In this document: positions 16,758-25,515 of the stretch, in pieces
How positions within the stretch are numbered: the first letter of the stretch is position 1
Layout: each line of letters begins with the position of its first letter
Source of the DNA: RH-AL1 sp965198495
Lineage (GTDB): Bacteria > Pseudomonadota > Alphaproteobacteria > Rhizobiales > Beijerinckiaceae
DNA: 64,000 nucleotides
NCBI GenBank assembly: GCA_965198495.1
Contig: CBDAPL010000001.1
Span: forward strand, 1,240,001 to 1,304,000
Direction of reading: 5' to 3'
Translations under genes and position numbers: made by a program
The notes under the pieces: model-generated
The model's database searches: none
The model's input: the letters and a program-made list of their open reading frames with translations, nothing else
What the model was told of the DNA's origin: nothing

Positions 16758-19440
16758 CGCTGCATAACGTGACCGCCGGCGTGGCGACGACCGACGCCGT
16801 CGACGTCGGCCGTGAACGCGATGCCTGGTCCGCACCGGCGACGCGACTATACGACGACGGACAGACGGGCGCCGGCTCTCTTGCCGTCGGCGGTCGCGAG
16901 CGCCGGCTCGCCGGCGGCGATGGCGCGAGGGCGGTAACGTCAACGCGACCGTGCTCGGCTCGGCAACGGCGCGACGGCGTCGGCGGCGGCAACGTCGCAC
17001 TCGGCCAGGGTTCGACGCCGGTGGCGACCACCGGGGCGACGACGTACGGCTTACGCTGCACGGCGAGCGTCGGCGCTGCCGGGGGCGAGCGCACGCTCAC
17101 CAACGCGGCGGCGGCTTACGGCCGGCTCCACCGACGCGGTCAACGCAGCGAGCTGTTCGCCACCAACCAGCAGGTGGGCGTCAACACCACCGCGATCACC
17201 GGGATCGGCACCGGACGTGATCCAGCGCGGCACGGCCAACCAGCTGGTGGCGACGGCGGCCGGCGGCACGGCGGCGGCGCCCGGCGCGGCGCAGACGCTG
17301 ACCAACATCGCGGCCGGCGGCCTGACCGCCGCCTCCACCGACGCGGTCAACGGCGGCGAGCTGTTTGCCACCAATCAACAGGTGGCGGCGGGCGGGGCGC
17401 AGACCACGGCGCTGGGCGCGGCGGTCGCCACCGACCTCGGCGGCGGCTCGACCTACTCAGCCGGCGGTGGCCTCGCGGCACCGGCCTACAACGTGTACGG
17501 AACCACCCAGACCAACCTCGGCGGCGCGATCCTGGCGCTGCAGACGAACGCGCCGGTGCAATATTCCACCAGCGCCGGCGTGGCGAACCCGCAGACGCCG
17601 TCCAACGACGTGACCCTGGTCGGCGCGACCGCCGGGACGTCGGTGACGCTGCATAACGTGACCGCCGGCGTGGCGACGACCGACGCCGTCGACGTCGGCC
17701 AGCTGAACGCGGCCATCGCCGGCGCGGACTCACCCGTCCGCACCGGCGACGCGAGGCCCTATACGACGACGGCGACGGGCGCCGGCTCTCTTGCCGTCGG
17801 CGGCACCGCCATCGCGAGCGCCGGCTCGACGGTGGTGGGCGAGGGCGCGAGCGACAACGGCAACGTCAACGCGACCGTGCTCGGCCGCAACGCGACGATC
17901 GCGGCCGGCCTCGGCGGCGGCAACGTCGCACTCGGCCAGGGTTCGACGGTCGCCGCCGCTGCGGTGGCGACCACCGGGGCGACGATCGGCGGTACGGCTT
18001 ACACCTTCGCCGGCGTGACGCCGGCGGGCACGGTGAGCGTCGGCGCTGCCGGGGGCGAGCGCACGCTCACCAACGTGGCGGCGGGGCGGCTTACGGCCGG
18101 CTCCACCGACGCGGTCAACGGCAGCGAGCTGTTCGCCACCAACCAGCAGGTGGGCGTCAACACCACCGCGATCACCGGGATCGGCACCGGCACGGCCGGC
18201 GTGATCCAGCGCGGCACGGCCAACCAGCTGGTGGCGACGGCGGCCGGCGGCACGGCGGCGGCGCCCGGCGCGGCGCAGACGCTGACCAACATCGCGGCCG
18301 GCGGCCTGACCGCCGCCTCCACCGACGCGGTCAACGGCGGCCAGCTGTTTGCCACCAATCAACAGGTGGCGGCGGGCGGGGCGCAGACCACGGCGCTGGG
18401 CGCGGCGGTCGCCACCGACCTCGGCGGCGGCTCGACCTACTCAGCCGGCGGTGGGCTCGCGGCACCGGCCTACAACGTGTACGGGACCACCCAGACCAAC
18501 CTCGGCGGCGCGATCCTGGCGCTGCAGACGAAGGCGGGGCTGCAGTATTCCACCAGCGCCGGCGTGGCGAACCCGCAGACGCCGTCCAACGACGTGACCC
18601 TGGTCGGCGCGACCGCCGGGACGTCGGTGACGCTGCATAACGTGACCGCCGGCGTGGCGACGACCGACGCCGTCGACGTCGGCCAGCTGAACGCGGCCAT
18701 CGCCGGCGCGGACTCACCCGTCCGCACCGGCGACGCGAGGCCCTATACGACGACGGCGACGGGCGCCGGCTCTCTTGCCGTCGGCGGCACCGCCATCGCG
18801 AGCGCCGGCTCGACGGTGGTGGGCGAGGGCGCGAGCGACAACGGCAACGTCAACGCGACCGTGCTCGGCCGCAACGCGACGATCGCGGCCGGCCTCGGCG
18901 GCGGCAACGTCGCACTCGGCCAGGGTTCGACGGTCGCCGCCGCTGCGGTGGCGACCACCGGGGCGACGATCGGCGGTACGGCTTACACCTTCGCCGGCGT
19001 GACGCCGGCGGGCACGGTGAGCGTCGGCGCTGCCGGGGGCGAGCGCACGCTCACCAACGTGGCGGCGGGGCGGCTTACGGCCGGCTCCACCGACGCGGTC
19101 AACGGCAGCGAGCTGTTCGCCACCAACCAGCAGGTGGGCGTCAACACCACCGCGATCACCGGGATCGGCACCGGCACGGCCGGCGTGATCCAGCGCGGCA
19201 CGGCCAACCAGCTGGTGGCGACGGCGGCCGGCGGCACGGCGGCGGCGCCCGGCGCGGCGCAGACGCTGACCAACATCGCGGCCGGCGGCCTGACCGCCGC
19301 CTCCACCGACGCGGTCAACGGCGGCCAGCTGTTTGCCACCAATCAACAGGTGGCGGCGGGCGGGGCGCAGACCACGGCGCTGGGCGCGGCGGTCGCCACC
19401 GACCTCGGCGGCGGCTCGACCTACTCAGCCGGCGGTGGGC
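15065..19440 (+). repeat. Tandem 984-bp (328-codon) repeats within the adhesin gene
   Basis: Units start at 15065, 16049, 16990, 17921 and 18905, the last ending at 19440 where the sequence turns to TAPSYTVGTTAYANVG. Units 1, 4 and 5 look identical at the DNA level wherever I compared them. Units 2 and 3 together lack 96 nt because of the decayed interval 16729-17216. Each unit encodes an ALGQGSTVAAAAVATTGAT head-like piece, the neck/connector TNVAAGRLTAGSTDAVNGSE, a second connector (NIAAGGLTAASTDAVNGG) and the NVYGTTQTNLGGAILALQ to TATGAGSLAVGGTA piece. A partial related copy lies at 20441-20880. Confidence 0.9.
16729..17216 (+). other. Decayed interval inside the repeat array
   Basis: Across about 490 bp the sequence follows the repeat unit but has many small deletions, from the loss of one T near 16729 to an 8-nt loss near 17209. 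They sum to 96 nt, a multiple of 3. Between deletions one frame still reads TLHNVTAGVATTDAVDVG, GGGNVALGQGST and SELFATNQQVGVNTTAI. The flanking units are unbroken. Either one stretch of this gene has decayed, or this is a consensus error in an unresolvable repeat. Confidence 0.75.
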
Positions 19441-22400
19441 TGACCGCGCCGAGCTACACGGTCGGCACGACGGCCTACGCCAACGTGGGCGCGGCGCTCG
19501 CCGCCATTAACACCGATCTCAGCGGCGGGGGCATCAAGTACTTCCACGTCAACTCGATGCTGGCCGACAGTGCGGCGACAGGGACGGACAGCGTGGCGGT
19601 CGGGCCGGCGGCGATGGCCGGGGCGGTAAACGCGGTGGCGCTCGGCAACGGCGCGACGGCGTCGGCCAACGCCGGCGACGTTGCGCTGGGCGCGGGGTCG
19701 ACGAGCGCGGCGGCGGTGGCGACCACCGGGGCCACGATCGGCGGGACCGCCTACACCTTCGCCGGGACGACGCCGGCGAGCACGGTGAGCGTCGGCACGG
19801 CGGGGGGCGAGCGCACGCTCACCAACGTGGCGGCGGGGCGGCTCGCCGCCGGCTCCACCGACGCGGTCAACGGCAGCGAGCTGTTCGCCACCAACAGCGC
19901 GGTGACGGCGGGCGGGGCGCAGACCACGGCGCTGGGCGCGGCGGTCGCCACCGACCTCGGCGGCGGCTCGACCTACTCAGCCGGCGGTGGCCTCGCGGCA
20001 CCGGCCTACAACGTGTACGGAACCACCCAGACCAACCTCGGCGGCGCGATCCTGGCGCTGCAGACGAACGCGCCGGTGCAATATTCGAACGCCGCCGGCG
20101 TCGCCACACCCCAGGTTCCCGGCAATAACATCACCCTCGTCGGCGCGATCGCCGGCGCGGCGGTGACGCTGCACAACGTGGCGCCGGGCGTGGCGGCGAC
20201 CGACGCCGTCGACGTCTCACAATTGGCCGCGACGATCACGAGCGCCAACCCACTGGTCGCCACCGGCGACGCACCGCCCTACACGCCCATCGCGAAAGGC
20301 ACGGGCTCGCTGTCGGTTGGAGCCAACTCGGTCGCGAGCGCCGGCTCGACGGTGGTGGGCGAGGGCGCGAGCGACAACGGCAACGTCAACGCGACCGTGC
20401 TCGGCCGCAACGCGACGATCGCGGCTGGCCTCGGCGGCGGCAACGTCGCACTCGGCCAGGGTTCGACGGTCGCCGCCGCTGCGGTGGCGACCACCGGGGC
20501 GACGATCGGCGGTACGGCTTACACCTTCGCCGGCGTGACGCCGGCGGGCACGGTGAGCGTCGGCGCCGCCGGGGGCGAGCGCACGCTCACCAACGTGGCG
20601 GCGGGGCGGCTCACGGCCGGCTCCACCGACGCGGTCAACGGCAGCGAGCTGTTCGCCACCAACCAGCAGGTGGGCGTCAACACCACCGCGATCACCGGGA
20701 TCGGCACCGGCACGGCCGGCGTGATCCAGCGCAGCACGGCCAACCAGCTGGTGGCGACGGCGGCCGGCGGCACGGCGGCGGCGCCCGGCGCGGCGCAGAC
20801 GCTGACCAACATCGCGGCGGGCGGCCTCGCCGCCGCCTCCACCGACGCGGTCAACGGCGGCCAGCTGTTTGCCACCAATCAGCAGGTGGCGACCGACACC
20901 ACCGCTATCGCCAGCATCAACTCCGGCGCCGGCATCAAGTACTTCCATGCCAACTCGACGCTTCCCGATTCAGAGGCCATTGGCACAAACAGCGTCGCCG
21001 TCGGCCCGAACGCGGTGTCGAGCGGCGCCGGAACGATTGCGATTGGCCTTGGCGCAAACTCCGGTTCGACCGGCTCGAGCGTCGCTATAGGATCCGGCGC
21101 GATGGCCAACGCGTCGACGGCGAACGGCGGCGCGGTGGCGATCGGCCTGGGCAACAGCGCGATCGGCGATGGCGCGGTCTCAATTGGCGATCCGAACACG
21201 GTCAACGGAAACGGCGCAATTGCACTCGGTCTAAATAACAATGCCAACGGCGCCGGCGCCGTCGCGATCGGTAATACCAATACTTCGACCGGCGTTGGCG
21301 CGGTGACGCTCGGCAACCAGAATGTCGCTTACGGGCAGGGCGCACTCGCGCTCGGCAACAGTAACGTTGCCGATGGCGTCGGATCAGTCGCGCTCGGTCA
21401 AAACACGACCGTCAGCGCCGACAACGCTTTGGCGCTCGGCACGAATGCGATGGCATCCGCGCAGGACTCAATGGCCGTAGGCAACAATTCAGCGGCAACC
21501 GCGACGCAGGCGACGACGCTCGGAAACGAGAGCACGGCGTCCGGTATGCGCAGCACGGCCGTCGGTAACGCCGCGACCTCCAGCGGCAACTTCTCGACCG
21601 CGGTGGGCACGAATAGCGCGTCGACCGGAACGGCGGGCGTCGCCGTCGGCATCAACAGCCAAGCAACGGAGGAAGGCGCGACGGCGATCGGGTCTGGCGC
21701 CTTCGCCAATCAAGCGTTTAGCACGGCGCTCGGCACAGGCGCGCTGACGCAACGGGGCGCCCAGAACGACTATACGGCTTTCGGCCTCGCGACGCCGCAG
21801 ACCTCGATCGGCGAACTGGCTATCGCCGCCGCCACCGGCGTCGTCAATCCCGTTACGGGGGCCGTCACGCCAATCGGTAACCGGCAGATCACCGGCGTCG
21901 CGGCCGGCAGCCAGCCGACGGATGCCGTGAACGTCAGTCAACTCACCGGTGCGGCCGCCACCCTCGGCAACGCGGTTGCGACGGACCTTGGCGGCGGCGC
22001 CGCTTACAACGCGGCAACCGGGGCGATCACCGCGCCGACCTATACGGTCGGCGGCGTTGCCTACGCCAACGTCGGGAATGCCATTGCCGCCCTCAACACC
22101 GACGTCGGCGGCGGCGTCGGCGCCGCCGCTAACCCCTACTTCAAGACCAATTCCGTTGCCGCTGCGGCGATCGCCGGTGCGATCGACTCGGTAGCCATCG
22201 GCCCCGCCGCGACAACGAGCGCCAACGCTCTGCGCTCCGTGGCCATCGGCAGCAACGCGACGACGACGGGCGTGGACAGTGTCGCTCTGGGCTCCGGCTC
22301 GACCGCCGGGGCGGCAGCGGCCCCGGGGACGGGGATCGCCGCCGCCCTGAACAACGCCAACGCCGCGACGACGTCGGTCACCTACAACACGACCGACCGA

Positions 22401-23156
22401 ACCCTGCTCGGTCCGGTGTCGGTTGGGTCCGCCACCAGCTACCGGCAGATCCAGAACGTGGCGGACGGCCAGGCGCCGACCGATGCGGTCAACGTCCGCC
22501 AACTGCAGGGCGGCGTGCAGACAGCAATCTCGTACACCGACACCTATGCGGTCGGCTATTCCGCAACGGGCGTGACGTTGAGTTCTCCCTACGCCGGGGG
22601 GCCTGTCGTCATCCACAATGTCGGCGCCGGCGCGGTCACGGCGACGTCAATGGATGTCGTCAACGGGTCGCAGCTCTACGGTGTCCAGCAAGTAGCCTTG
22701 AACTCGGTGCAGTACGACACGACGTCGACCGGCGTGCGAAGCAACACCATCACGTTTACTGGGGGCGATACGGCTTCGCCGGTGCAACTCAAGAACGTTG
22801 CAGCCGGCACCACCGGTACCGACGCGGTGAACCTCAACCAGCTCAATAATCTGGCGGCCTATACTCAGAACGGCTTCAACGGGCTGAACCAAAGGATCAA
22901 CGATGTCGCGTCTGCCGCGCAGGGCGGTATCGCCATCGCGCTCGCGGCCGCGGCGCTACGATACGACGACCGGCCTGGCAAGGTCGCGATCTCGATGGGC
23001 GCCGCTGGTTACGCCAACAGTGCCGGTGTGGCCTTCGGCCTCGGCGGAACGTCCGATGACGCCAGATGGCGCTACAACGCGGCCGTCTCGTTTTCACCAA
23101 ACAACACCAAGGCCGACGTCGGCGTGTCTGGCGGCGCGAGCTACACGTTTAATTAG
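17217..23156 (+). CDS. Trimeric autotransporter adhesin, stalk and C-terminal membrane anchor
   Basis: This 1979-codon frame continues the adhesin in the same frame as 12651. It holds the remaining long repeats, then shorter head-like repeats at about 21000-21750 (for example AIGLGNSAIGDGAVSIGD), further neck motifs (TDAVNVSQL, TDAVNVRQL, TDAVNLNQL) and a short coiled coil (NLAAYTQNGFNGLNQRINDVA). The end is a YadA-type anchor of about 90 residues, with GGIAIALAAAALRY, GKVAISMGAAGYANSAGVAFGLG and SYTFN as outer-membrane beta strands. Three chains would form one 12-stranded pore and expose the fibre. The first codon listed is only where the frame reopens, not a proven start. The anchor looks fully intact. 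Confidence 0.85.
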   Translation: MIQRGTANQLVATAAGGTAAAPGAAQTLTNIAAGGLTAASTDAVNGGELFATNQQVAAGGAQTTALGAAVATDLGGGSTYSAGGGLAAPAYNVYGTTQTNLGGAILALQTNAPVQYSTSAGVANPQTPSNDVTLVGATAGTSVTLHNVTAGVATTDAVDVGQLNAAIAGADSPVRTGDARPYTTTATGAGSLAVGGTAIASAGSTVVGEGASDNGNVNATVLGRNATIAAGLGGGNVALGQGSTVAAAAVATTGATIGGTAYTFAGVTPAGTVSVGAAGGERTLTNVAAGRLTAGSTDAVNGSELFATNQQVGVNTTAITGIGTGTAGVIQRGTANQLVATAAGGTAAAPGAAQTLTNIAAGGLTAASTDAVNGGQLFATNQQVAAGGAQTTALGAAVATDLGGGSTYSAGGGLAAPAYNVYGTTQTNLGGAILALQTKAGLQYSTSAGVANPQTPSNDVTLVGATAGTSVTLHNVTAGVATTDAVDVGQLNAAIAGADSPVRTGDARPYTTTATGAGSLAVGGTAIASAGSTVVGEGASDNGNVNATVLGRNATIAAGLGGGNVALGQGSTVAAAAVATTGATIGGTAYTFAGVTPAGTVSVGAAGGERTLTNVAAGRLTAGSTDAVNGSELFATNQQVGVNTTAITGIGTGTAGVIQRGTANQLVATAAGGTAAAPGAAQTLTNIAAGGLTAASTDAVNGGQLFATNQQVAAGGAQTTALGAAVATDLGGGSTYSAGGGLTAPSYTVGTTAYANVGAALAAINTDLSGGGIKYFHVNSMLADSAATGTDSVAVGPAAMAGAVNAVALGNGATASANAGDVALGAGSTSAAAVATTGATIGGTAYTFAGTTPASTVSVGTAGGERTLTNVAAGRLAAGSTDAVNGSELFATNSAVTAGGAQTTALGAAVATDLGGGSTYSAGGGLAAPAYNVYGTTQTNLGGAILALQTNAPVQYSNAAGVATPQVPGNNITLVGAIAGAAVTLHNVAPGVAATDAVDVSQLAATITSANPLVATGDAPPYTPIAKGTGSLSVGANSVASAGSTVVGEGASDNGNVNATVLGRNATIAAGLGGGNVALGQGSTVAAAAVATTGATIGGTAYTFAGVTPAGTVSVGAAGGERTLTNVAAGRLTAGSTDAVNGSELFATNQQVGVNTTAITGIGTGTAGVIQRSTANQLVATAAGGTAAAPGAAQTLTNIAAGGLAAASTDAVNGGQLFATNQQVATDTTAIASINSGAGIKYFHANSTLPDSEAIGTNSVAVGPNAVSSGAGTIAIGLGANSGSTGSSVAIGSGAMANASTANGGAVAIGLGNSAIGDGAVSIGDPNTVNGNGAIALGLNNNANGAGAVAIGNTNTSTGVGAVTLGNQNVAYGQGALALGNSNVADGVGSVALGQNTTVSADNALALGTNAMASAQDSMAVGNNSAATATQATTLGNESTASGMRSTAVGNAATSSGNFSTAVGTNSASTGTAGVAVGINSQATEEGATAIGSGAFANQAFSTALGTGALTQRGAQNDYTAFGLATPQTSIGELAIAAATGVVNPVTGAVTPIGNRQITGVAAGSQPTDAVNVSQLTGAAATLGNAVATDLGGGAAYNAATGAITAPTYTVGGVAYANVGNAIAALNTDVGGGVGAAANPYFKTNSVAAAAIAGAIDSVAIGPAATTSANALRSVAIGSNATTTGVDSVALGSGSTAGAAAAPGTGIAAALNNANAATTSVTYNTTDRTLLGPVSVGSATSYRQIQNVADGQAPTDAVNVRQLQGGVQTAISYTDTYAVGYSATGVTLSSPYAGGPVVIHNVGAGAVTATSMDVVNGSQLYGVQQVALNSVQYDTTSTGVRSNTITFTGGDTASPVQLKNVAAGTTGTDAVNLNQLNNLAAYTQNGFNGLNQRINDVASAAQGGIAIALAAAALRYDDRPGKVAISMGAAGYANSAGVAFGLGGTSDDARWRYNAAVSFSPNNTKADVGVSGGASYTFN

Positions 23157-23188
23157 GTTCAACTCGAACCCTCGAGAAGTAGAGACGC

Positions 23189-23830
23189 ATGCTAGCCGCC
23201 ACGCGATATGGAAGTCGGTTCCGCACCAGCCACAAAAGGGGTCTGCTCGTCTGCACGCTTGGTTTCCTCGGGTTGAGCGGTGTAACGTCTGCTCAAGCCA
23301 ACGACGCCCTCACGTCCGCCCCGATCGATTATTCAGTCTATCGTATCGGCGAGGTGAAGCGCATCGAGCAGCAATACTCCGCCTGGCAGCTCACCTGCGA
23401 CGAGATCAAGCGCCTTTCGCGAAAATTTTGTTCGCTTAGGGGCGTCGCGCGCGCCAAAGACGGTACGATTATCGCCGCGCTGATCGTGTCGACGGACGAG
23501 AACGGAAATCCCGCCGCCATCCTCAGGCTGCCATTCGGCACCTTGCTGTCGAGCAACGTCATGCTACGGACCGACCCGTTGCAAAAGCGCAAACCGACAA
23601 TCCTCGCGCTTCGACCGACGGTTTGCGATCAAAATGGATGCTTAGTTCTCTGGCCGCTCGTCCCCGAGGACATCCGCACGCTGACGGCTAACAAGTCGGT
23701 CATCGTGAGCTTCCAAATGACACGACCCCCCACATTACTCGGCTCGCTTCTCGCCGGGAGCGTTCCGATCAAGGGTATTATTCAAACTGCCGGTTTCGCG
23801 GCCGCCTTGCAAGCGTCAATGACCAGGTAG
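23189..23830 (+). CDS. Invasion-associated locus B (IalB)-like periplasmic/surface protein
   Basis: This 213-residue protein has a signal peptide (GLLVCTLGFLGLSGVTSAQA, cleavage probably after AQA near residue 37). The mature part shows the IalB pattern: YSAWQLTCDEIKR, a second Cys in KFCSLRG, a strand-rich centre (ILRLPFGTLLSSNVMLRTD) and VCDQNGCLVLWPL with two more Cys that may form disulphides. IalB proteins are small exported proteins of alphaproteobacteria, first known from Bartonella invasion of red cells. It starts 32 bp after the adhesin gene, so the two are probably one operon, and it may aid adhesin assembly or attachment. Confidence 0.85.
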   Translation: MLAATRYGSRFRTSHKRGLLVCTLGFLGLSGVTSAQANDALTSAPIDYSVYRIGEVKRIEQQYSAWQLTCDEIKRLSRKFCSLRGVARAKDGTIIAALIVSTDENGNPAAILRLPFGTLLSSNVMLRTDPLQKRKPTILALRPTVCDQNGCLVLWPLVPEDIRTLTANKSVIVSFQMTRPPTLLGSLLAGSVPIKGIIQTAGFAAALQASMTR

Positions 23831-23890
23831 ATTTGGCGGCAAAGCATCGCAAGATAAACAGACTTGTTAAGTAGGAATAAAGAGGTTTCT

Positions 23891-24691
23891 ATGCAGCAGC
23901 TCAGTACTGATCGAACGAACTCTCCCACTGGATCCTCGCCCTGCAAGCTTGTCAGGCTTCTGCCGGCTCTGATCCTGTCATTAGCGTCGCTCCCGGCATT
24001 GGCGCAGGACGCCGCTCCGAGCGTGGACGAGGCGGGTGCCGCGCGGACGAGCACCGCCGATAGAACGGCACGCAAGCCGATGCACCGGGTCAAGCAGGGG
24101 ATCGACCCGCACAAGGTCGATCCCGTCGCGCCGACGTCCTCCACGGTTGCGGCGGTTCCGGCCACACCGGCGCTCAAAATTTGCGTTATCAATCGTCAAT
24201 CTATTATTCGACAGGCCGATATCAACGTCGCTTCTAGTAAGCGGTTGTCGGAACTGCGCCAACAGGCTCAGGAGGAAATCGCCAAAGGCCAGCAGGTCCT
24301 GCAAACCGACCTAAAGGTCATCAATGCCGAAAAGCGCGCGCCAAATGATGAAACGCTCAAGAAGGAAATTGCGGCATTAGATATTCGTGTGCAGGCATTA
24401 GCAGCGCAGGCCGACTTCAAGCGGCGCCAGATCGACATGACACGTGACATCGTTGACAAGCAGATTTCAACGGCGGCATTTCCGCTCCTCCAAGAGGCGG
24501 AGAAGGAGAAATCCTGCACTTTGCTTCTTACGCAAGAGAGCGTTATTGATGGCACCGGCTTCATCGACATCACGCCGGTCGTGATGGCAGCGATGAACGC
24601 GCAGCTCCGTTCGCTACCGTTTTCGCTCGTCGAACTGACGCCACAGAAAACGGCCGGTGCAACACGCGCAGTGACGGCGCCAAGCAAATAG
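23891..24691 (+). CDS. OmpH/Skp-like periplasmic chaperone
   Basis: This 266-residue protein starts at ATG 23891, with AGAGG 7 nt before; an in-frame start at 23864 adds nine residues and lacks such a site. A signal peptide (LLPALILSLASLPALA) is followed by a proline-rich linker. From about residue 95 the OmpH pattern appears: ALKICVINRQSIIRQAD, then a long charged coiled coil (about 115-205) and ending CTLLLTQESVIDGTGFIDIT. Skp-type trimers hold unfolded outer-membrane proteins in the periplasm. Its place after the trimeric autotransporter and IalB suggests a dedicated chaperone for that adhesin. It is longer than typical Skp because of the linker and the C-terminal tail. Confidence 0.8.
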   Translation: MQQLSTDRTNSPTGSSPCKLVRLLPALILSLASLPALAQDAAPSVDEAGAARTSTADRTARKPMHRVKQGIDPHKVDPVAPTSSTVAAVPATPALKICVINRQSIIRQADINVASSKRLSELRQQAQEEIAKGQQVLQTDLKVINAEKRAPNDETLKKEIAALDIRVQALAAQADFKRRQIDMTRDIVDKQISTAAFPLLQEAEKEKSCTLLLTQESVIDGTGFIDITPVVMAAMNAQLRSLPFSLVELTPQKTAGATRAVTAPSK

Positions 24692-25085
24692 TGTTCATCG
24701 AAGCAGGTAGAGACTTTTCTCGGATGATTTTCGACGGTCTCCTAAGTTACACGGCAGCCTCGTAAAAGATCGTAAGTCGTTGCCAGCGCTCAAGTGAGTG
24801 ACTTAAATCAGACTATTTGATAGAAGATTGCAGGAGTGCATCAGCAGCAATAGCCCCGTGTTAGTAGGCTTACACTTATCTGGACAGCAGATGCGCGAGG
24901 ACAGCGGCATCTAGCTGCGCAGCACCTTGGCGAGCTGAGCGCCCGCGCAACGTAAACTAAAATAGAGCGCCAAGCGTAAACAGGGTTGCTCCCGTGAAAG
25001 GCTTCGCCACTGCTCCCTGTGATCTGCAGACTGCCGCACTGGCACCGCGTGAATAGAGTTCCACAGAAAATGACGATCGCGCCTG
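24692..25085. other. Intergenic stretch without a recognised gene
   Basis: About 390 bp after the chaperone gene. I see no credible ORF, RNA gene or clear terminator hairpin. The last 100 bp may be degraded insertion-sequence DNA leading into the IS5-type remnant. Confidence 0.4.
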
Positions 25086-25454
25086 GTGCTTTTGCCGGCT
25101 CAAGCCGAAGAGGCCGGAGCGCAGCTCCTGTTGGCTATGGACTTTGTCCGCACGCAGCGGCGTTTTCCTTTCATCGAGCGCATCATCGCTGACGGCGAAT
25201 ACGCCGGACCCAAGATGATGGCTCTTGTCGCCCGCACCGGCGCATGGACGCTCCAAATCGTGAAGCGCAGCGATGCGAGCCGCTTCGTCGTGCTGCCGAA
25301 GCGGTGGATCGTCGAGCGCACCCTTGCCTGAATCAGCCGCCATCGACACCTGTCACGCGACTACGAGCGGCACACGCGCATCGCAGCCGCCTTTGTGAAG
25401 CCCGCGATGATCCGAATCATGCTCAGGCGCGTCGCCGTAACCCGCTCAGCATGA
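25086..25454 (+). pseudogene. IS5-family transposase remnant
   Basis: The frame reads FIERIIADGEYAGPKMMALV, then LQIVKRSDASRFVVLPKRW and IVERTLA. There a TGA replaces the expected TGG, and the same frame goes on as ISRHRHLSRDYERHT and RIMLRRVAV to a TGA at 25452. ADGEY and the WIVERTLAW...RRLSRDYE block are typical of IS5-group DDE transposases (second Asp and the Glu region). The N-terminal half with the first Asp is missing. The gene is dead by truncation and nonsense mutation. Confidence 0.75.
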
Positions 25455-25515
25455 CTCACAACTTCTCGGATAAGCTCTTAGATCCGCCCTGGCCGAGGTA
25501 CTAGCGATCGAAATA

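Noticed and set aside
15015..20948. Long minus-strand ORFs (up to 243 codons) repeated across the adhesin gene
   Set aside because: They recur with the 984-bp unit, are Arg/Gly/Pro-rich mirror readings of a GC-rich repeat, and have no family features. They are shadows of the adhesin frame.
21489..22616. 375-codon minus-strand ORF
   Set aside because: Antisense to the adhesin C-terminal part; composition and lack of motifs mark it as a shadow.
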